A stretch of DNA of 64,000 bases from JAEXOD01 sp964652025 (GTDB lineage Bacteria; Bacteroidota; Ignavibacteria; Ignavibacteriales; Melioribacteraceae): assembly GCA_964652025.1 (NCBI GenBank), contig CAZYZX010000001.1:310001-374000 (forward strand), in the 5' to 3' direction. The notes beneath the pieces were generated by a model. It made no database searches. It saw only the letters and a list, made by a program, of their open reading frames with translations, and was not told the origin of the DNA. Within the stretch, counting starts at the first letter, position 1. Each line of letters starts with the position of its first letter. Positions 59,945 to 64,000 of the stretch are shown here, piece by piece. Both the position numbers and the translations under genes were made by a program.

Positions 59945-61929
59945 TGAAAACATTTTTAGATATATGTTGTGGAGATCCAAAACATACTCCCGAAACACCA
60001 TGCGAACATTTTGTAGCTTGCTGCTCGGAAGGTCCTTTATGCCATCATGACCCAAAAATTGCAGAAGAAATTAAAAACTTAAATTTACGTTTAACTTATC
60101 AAGTTCACGAAAAGCCTGTAATTTTTATCGGTATGGGAACTTGCGGTCTTGCAAGTGGAGCAGATAAAGTTTATAATGCTATTAAAGCAGAATTAGAAAA
60201 ATTAAATATCGAAGCAGATATTGTATCAACTGGCTGTATTGGTTATTGTGCAAAAGAACCTATTGTGGATATAAAATTGCCTAATGGAGAAAGGTTATCT
60301 TATGCAGAAGTTACAGCAGCGGACGTTCCTGCTTTAATTAAACAAAGTATTGTTGAAAACTCTGTTTACGAAAAGAAGTTTTTAGGGTCTCTTAATCCAC
60401 AAAGTGAAAAATACCAAAAACTTAATGATGTTAATTTCTTTAAAAATCAGTTTAGAATAGTTTTAAAGAATTGTGGAATAATTGATCCAAATTCTATAGA
60501 TGAATATTTAGCTTCTGGAGGTTTTAAGGCTTTAGATCAAGCATTAAGACAAATGAAACCGGAGGAAGTGGTAAGAGAAATAATTGATAGCGGATTAAGA
60601 GGAAGAGGCGGTGGAGGTTTCCCGACAGGTAAAAAATGGGAATTTGCCTTAAAGCAAAAATCTGAAATTAAATATATTGTATGTAATGCTGATGAGGGTG
60701 ACCCAGGCGCATTTATGGATCGTTCTTTATTGGAAAGTGATCCTTTTAGAGTTATTGAAGGCATGATAATAGGTGGATATGCTATAGGTGCATCTTTTGG
60801 TTATGTTTATTGTCGTGCGGAGTATCCATTAGCAATAGAAAGATTACAAAACACAATAACAAAATGTAAAGAATATGGCTTGTTAGGTAAGAATATTTTA
60901 GGAAGTGGATTTAATTTTGATATAAAAATTAAAAAAGGTGCAGGTGCATTTGTTTGTGGTGAAGAAACAGCTTTATTAGCATCCATTGAAGGAAAACGAG
61001 GCATGCCAAGACCGCGTCCACCATATCCAGCTGTTTCTGGTTTGTTTGGTAAACCAACTGTTATTAATAATGTGGAAACCTTTGCTAATATTTCAGCTAT
61101 TGTTACAAATGGTGCTCATTGGTTCTCATCAATTGGTACAGCAAGTAGTAAAGGTACTAAAGTTTTTGCTATTAGTGGTAAAATTAAATATTCTGGTTTA
61201 GTAGAAGTTCCTATGGGTATAACTTTACGCAAAGTTGTATTTGATGTAGCAGGTGGTATTCCAGATGGTAAAAAATTCAAAGCCGTTCAAATAGGTGGTC
61301 CTAGTGGTGGTTGCTTGCCAGATTCTGTAATGGATACTGAAGTAGATTACGAATCCTTAAAGAATGTTGGTGCTATGATGGGTAGTGGTGGATTTGTTGT
61401 TATGGATGAAGATACCTGTATGGTAGACGTTGCAAAATTCTTTTTAACATTTATCCAAAACGAATCATGTGGTAAATGTGTTCCTTGTAGAGAAGGTACA
61501 AAACGAATGTTAGAAATTATTGAAAGAATACCAAAACGATACTCACCTAAGGAAGATAAATTACAACAATTACAAAGATTTAAAGGTATAATTCACTTAC
61601 AAAGATTAGCAGATGTAATTAAGGATACATCATTGTGCGGACTTGGTCAAAGCGCTCCAAATCCAGTTTTATCTGGTCTACGTTACTTTAAAGATGAATA
61701 TGAAGAGCATTTATTTGATAGAAAATGCCGCGCACATGTTTGCAAGGATTTATTAACTTACTCAATAGATAATAGTGCTTGCTCTGGATGTGGCTTATGT
61801 GCTCGTAAATGTCCATCTGGTGCAATTATTGGTGACAAAAAACAACCACATTACATTGTAGAAGTAAACTGTATAAAATGTGGAATGTGTGTAGAAACTT
61901 GTAGATTTGACGCAATAAAAGTGAATTAG
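59944..61929 (+). CDS. hydB: NADH-dependent [FeFe] hydrogenase, NuoF-like flavoprotein (HydB) subunit
   Basis: This 661-residue subunit carries NAD(H) and FMN. In order it has a Cys/His-rich N-terminal extension (1-45: C8, C9, C20, C26, C27, C33, H34, H35), a thioredoxin-like [2Fe-2S] domain (about 55-115; Cys67, Cys98, Cys102, with Ile62 where a fourth Cys is found in some homologues), the FMN/NAD domain (RGRGGGGFPTGKKWEF, VCNADEGDPGAFMDR, GAGAFVCGEETALL), a [4Fe-4S] site (SCGKCVPCREG) and two C-terminal ferredoxin clusters (CSGCGLCARKCPSGAI, CIKCGMCVETCRFDAI). This is the HydB layout of trimeric, often electron-bifurcating hydrogenases. The N-terminal extension is the unusual part. Confidence 0.95.
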   Translation: MKTFLDICCGDPKHTPETPCEHFVACCSEGPLCHHDPKIAEEIKNLNLRLTYQVHEKPVIFIGMGTCGLASGADKVYNAIKAELEKLNIEADIVSTGCIGYCAKEPIVDIKLPNGERLSYAEVTAADVPALIKQSIVENSVYEKKFLGSLNPQSEKYQKLNDVNFFKNQFRIVLKNCGIIDPNSIDEYLASGGFKALDQALRQMKPEEVVREIIDSGLRGRGGGGFPTGKKWEFALKQKSEIKYIVCNADEGDPGAFMDRSLLESDPFRVIEGMIIGGYAIGASFGYVYCRAEYPLAIERLQNTITKCKEYGLLGKNILGSGFNFDIKIKKGAGAFVCGEETALLASIEGKRGMPRPRPPYPAVSGLFGKPTVINNVETFANISAIVTNGAHWFSSIGTASSKGTKVFAISGKIKYSGLVEVPMGITLRKVVFDVAGGIPDGKKFKAVQIGGPSGGCLPDSVMDTEVDYESLKNVGAMMGSGGFVVMDEDTCMVDVAKFFLTFIQNESCGKCVPCREGTKRMLEIIERIPKRYSPKEDKLQQLQRFKGIIHLQRLADVIKDTSLCGLGQSAPNPVLSGLRYFKDEYEEHLFDRKCRAHVCKDLLTYSIDNSACSGCGLCARKCPSGAIIGDKKQPHYIVEVNCIKCGMCVETCRFDAIKVN

Positions 61930-61960
61930 TAATTTATAAATTTTTGAATTAGGAGAAAAA

Positions 61961-63694
61961 ATGGTAGAATTAACCATAAATAATATAAAAGTTAAAGCAG
62001 AAGACGGAATGACAATTCTTGATGCTGCAAAATCTGTTGGGATAAAAATTCCAACTTTATGTCATATGAAAAATTTATTTCCTTCTGGAGCTTGCAGAAT
62101 ATGCGTTTGTGAAGTAGAAGGAATGCGAGGATTAGTTCCTAGCTGTGCTTATCCTGTTAGTGAAGGTATGAATGTACAAACTAATAGTCCTAGAGTAAGA
62201 AGAGCTAGAAAAACTATTGTAGAATTATTAATAGAAAACCATCCACAAGATTGTTTAATTTGTGTAAGGAACAAAAACTGCGAATTGCAAGATTTATCTG
62301 AACAATACGGAATAAGAGAGCATAGGTATGCTGGAGAAAAGAAGGACCATGCAATAGATATATCAAGTGCTTCAATGGAAAGAGATCCTGCAAAGTGCAT
62401 TTTATGTGGTAGATGTGTAAGAACATGTAATGAAATTCAAAAAATTGGTGCAATTGATTTTACAAATAGAGGATTTAGAAGCAATGTTACAACTCCTTTT
62501 AATAAAGGATTAAATATTAGTGATTGTATTTTATGTGGTCAGTGTATTTTAGTTTGCCCAACAGCAGCACTAAGAGAAAAAAGCCATTTAAAGGAAGTAC
62601 AAAATGCACTTAATAACCGTAATAAGTTTTGTGTTGTGCAAGTGGCTCCTGCAGTAAGAGCAACAATAGGCGAGGAATTTAACTTACCTTTAGGTACAAA
62701 TGTAACAGGGCAAATAGTAACAGGATTAAGAAGATTAGGTTTTAAGAGGGTATTTGATACTAACTTTTCAGCAGATTTAACGATTATGGAAGAAGCTACA
62801 GAATTTATAAAAAGAGTTAGTACAAATGGTACACTACCAATGTTTACAAGTTGCTGCCCAGGTTGGGTTAAGTTTATAGAAATGAACGAACCAGAGTTAT
62901 TGGCTCATGTTTCAACTTGTAAATCTCCACATGAAATGGAAGGTGCTATATTAAAAACATATTATGCTAGAAAGCTTGGTGTAAAACCAGAAGATATGTT
63001 TGTTGTATCGATAATGCCTTGCACGGTTAAAAAGTTTGAATCAGCAAGACCTGAATTATCAGAAGAGCATATTCCTGATGTAGACGCTGTTTTAACGACA
63101 CGTGAATTAGTAAGATTATTCAAAATAGCAGGTATAGATTTTAATGATTTACCTGAAGATAAATTTGACGATCCGTTAGGAGAAGCAACGGGAGCAGCAG
63201 CAATATTTGGAACATCTGGCGGTGTTATGGAAGCAGCGGTTAGAACAGCTTACTTTAAATTAACTGGTAAAAATTTAGAAAATTTAGAGTTAGCAGAAAT
63301 TCGTGGAAACGAAGGACTAAAAGAAGCTACACTAAATATAAATGGTACTGAAATTAATATTGCTGTTGTAAATGGTATAGGCAATGTTAGAGGCGTTTTG
63401 GAAAATATTAAAAACGGAACAAATAAGTACCATTTTATAGAGGTTATGGCTTGCCCGGGTGGATGTATTAACGGCGGTGGTCAACCAATACATCAAAAAC
63501 CAGAAAAAATTAAAAAACGTGTGCAAGTTTTATATGATATAGATGCTAAAGCAAAGTCAAGACTATCACATGAAAATGAATCTGTGCTAAAATTATATAA
63601 AGAATTTTTAGGGGAGCCAAATAGTCACAAGGCTCATGAAATTTTGCATACAGAGTATATTAATCGAAAGGAAATATTAAATATACAAAAATAA
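61961..63694 (+). CDS. hydA: [FeFe] hydrogenase catalytic (HydA) subunit
   Basis: This 577-residue catalytic subunit reduces protons or oxidises H2 at an H-cluster. H-cluster motifs are TSCCPGW (proton-relay Cys298 and ligand Cys299), MPCTVKKFE (Cys354) and EVMACPGGCINGGGQP (Cys498, Cys502), only one residue off Clostridium pasteurianum CpI numbering. Accessory clusters are also complete: [2Fe-2S] on Cys34, 45, 48, 62; His-ligated [4Fe-4S] on His94, Cys98, 101, 107; and two ferredoxin motifs (CILCGRCVRTC, CILCGQCILVCP). With HydB and HydC it is a group A trimeric enzyme, probably A3. Maturases HydE, HydF and HydG are not in the window. AGGAGAAAAA precedes the ATG. Confidence 0.97.
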   Translation: MVELTINNIKVKAEDGMTILDAAKSVGIKIPTLCHMKNLFPSGACRICVCEVEGMRGLVPSCAYPVSEGMNVQTNSPRVRRARKTIVELLIENHPQDCLICVRNKNCELQDLSEQYGIREHRYAGEKKDHAIDISSASMERDPAKCILCGRCVRTCNEIQKIGAIDFTNRGFRSNVTTPFNKGLNISDCILCGQCILVCPTAALREKSHLKEVQNALNNRNKFCVVQVAPAVRATIGEEFNLPLGTNVTGQIVTGLRRLGFKRVFDTNFSADLTIMEEATEFIKRVSTNGTLPMFTSCCPGWVKFIEMNEPELLAHVSTCKSPHEMEGAILKTYYARKLGVKPEDMFVVSIMPCTVKKFESARPELSEEHIPDVDAVLTTRELVRLFKIAGIDFNDLPEDKFDDPLGEATGAAAIFGTSGGVMEAAVRTAYFKLTGKNLENLELAEIRGNEGLKEATLNINGTEINIAVVNGIGNVRGVLENIKNGTNKYHFIEVMACPGGCINGGGQPIHQKPEKIKKRVQVLYDIDAKAKSRLSHENESVLKLYKEFLGEPNSHKAHEILHTEYINRKEILNIQK

Positions 63695-63695
63695 T

Positions 63696-64000
63696 ATGCA
63701 AAGTGGAATAGTAAGTACCATAGTAAAAAATTGTCGCAGATGTTACTCCTGCATTCGTGAATGCCCTGCTAGTGCAATAAGAGTAGTTGGTGGACAAGCA
63801 GTTGTTGTAACGGAGCGATGTATAAGTTGTGGACATTGTGTTAAAGTATGTTCACAACATGCAAAGATGATACTTAGTGATTCCGAATTTGTAGTAAATG
63901 AACTTTTACCAACCGGGAAAGCTTTTGCAATTGTAGCACCTTCTTTTGCGGCGGCTTTCCCGGATAATTACTTTAAATTTATAACAGGCTTAAAGGCATT
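63696..64000 (+). CDS. [FeFe]-hydrogenase-like iron-sulfur protein, probably sensory (3' end outside window)
   Basis: The ATG one base after the hydA stop opens a frame that runs off the right edge; 101 residues are visible. It begins MQSGIVSTIVKNCRRCYSCI and contains two [4Fe-4S] motifs (CRRCYSCIRECP and CISCGHCVKVC). After a short linker comes AFAIVAPSFAAAFPDNYFKF, which matches the start of the H-cluster-type domain of [FeFe] hydrogenases, without the N-terminal [2Fe-2S] and His-ligated clusters of HydA. This layout is that of HfsB/HydS-type sensory or regulatory hydrogenases, which often continue into PAS and phosphatase domains. The identity of the C-terminal part cannot be seen here. 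Confidence 0.75.
   Translation, partial: MQSGIVSTIVKNCRRCYSCIRECPASAIRVVGGQAVVVTERCISCGHCVKVCSQHAKMILSDSEFVVNELLPTGKAFAIVAPSFAAAFPDNYFKFITGLKA

Noticed and set aside
1..64000. CRISPR arrays, insertion sequences, prophage or integron signs
   Set aside because: No regularly spaced repeats, transposase, integrase or phage structural gene was seen, and base composition and codon use are uniform.

Overview
The window looks like a chromosomal segment from a low-G+C (about 30 % by eye) Gram-negative bacterium of the Bacteroidota/Ignavibacteria side of the tree. The clearest sign is a secreted protein at 15240-18128 that ends in a type IX secretion sorting domain with the NYPNPFNPST motif, which is characteristic of Ignavibacteria and relatives. 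TonB/ExbBD, a SusC-like TonB-dependent receptor with a carboxypeptidase-regulatory N-domain, a 1,152-residue outer-membrane protein, S9 peptidase and GlnRS agree with this. The trimeric [FeFe] hydrogenase points to an anaerobic or facultative, fermentative life. I see no insertion sequence, prophage, integron or CRISPR array. Genes are tightly packed, no gene-free stretch exceeds 300 bases, and many neighbours overlap by 1, 4 or 8 bases.

Layout. 1-2856: end of a SPOR-domain membrane protein, then ExbB-ExbD-TonB. 2831-4928 (minus): a secreted beta-propeller protein, a DUF2085 protein and two small membrane proteins in an overlapping operon. 5034-5288: tRNA-Gln(CTG) and tRNA-Leu(CAA), each with a terminator. 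5434-9371: Dps, divergent from a GAF/sigma-54 activator and a PAS histidine kinase. 9454-15033: GlnRS and GluRS converge on one terminator, followed by a three-receiver hybrid kinase homologue that lacks its phospho-acceptor histidine. 15240-20322: T9SS cargo protein and a dipeptidyl-peptidase-IV-like enzyme. 20421-22491 (minus): tRNA-Leu(TAG), trigger factor and ClpP. 22642-27393: transmembrane Ser/Thr kinase with a Ycf48-like sensor, MurA and a CCA-adding-type nucleotidyltransferase. 27478-33353: a TolC-MacA-ATPase-FtsX-FtsX export operon. 33496-41657: large outer-membrane protein, Nudix hydrolase, PfkB kinase, MtnA, RecO and a DegP/Q protease. 41796-46719: AroC, a metallo-beta-lactamase-fold hydrolase, a degenerate ABC permease/ATPase pair and a biotin-dependent carboxyltransferase. 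46884-49622: MltD with seven LysM repeats. 49642-54317: a TPP riboswitch with terminator controlling a TonB receptor, thiamine diphosphokinase and a sodium-symporter-family permease. 54322-56587 (minus): SmpB, TyrRS and pyruvoyl arginine decarboxylase. 56723-59316: an MFS transporter between two uncharacterised exported proteins. 59407-64000: a possible sigma-54 promoter, HydC-HydB-HydA, and the start of a second [FeFe]-hydrogenase-like, probably sensory, protein cut by the window edge.

How the parts work together. The TonB/ExbBD machine can energise the riboswitch-controlled receptor, so the window holds most of a thiamin salvage route: outer-membrane receptor, inner-membrane symporter, and the kinase that makes TPP, with TPP shutting the operon off. 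The hydrogenase cluster is an NAD(P)H/ferredoxin-linked set. A GAF-sigma-54 activator elsewhere in the window and a sigma-54-like sequence before hydC make sigma-54 control of hydrogen metabolism a testable idea. The most unusual items are the degenerate ABC pair fused by overlap to a carboxyltransferase gene, the pseudo-kinase with three receivers, the riboswitch-controlled symporter as a candidate thiamin permease, the Cys-rich N-terminal extension of HydB, frequent TTG start codons, and a recurring 8-base stop/start overlap.
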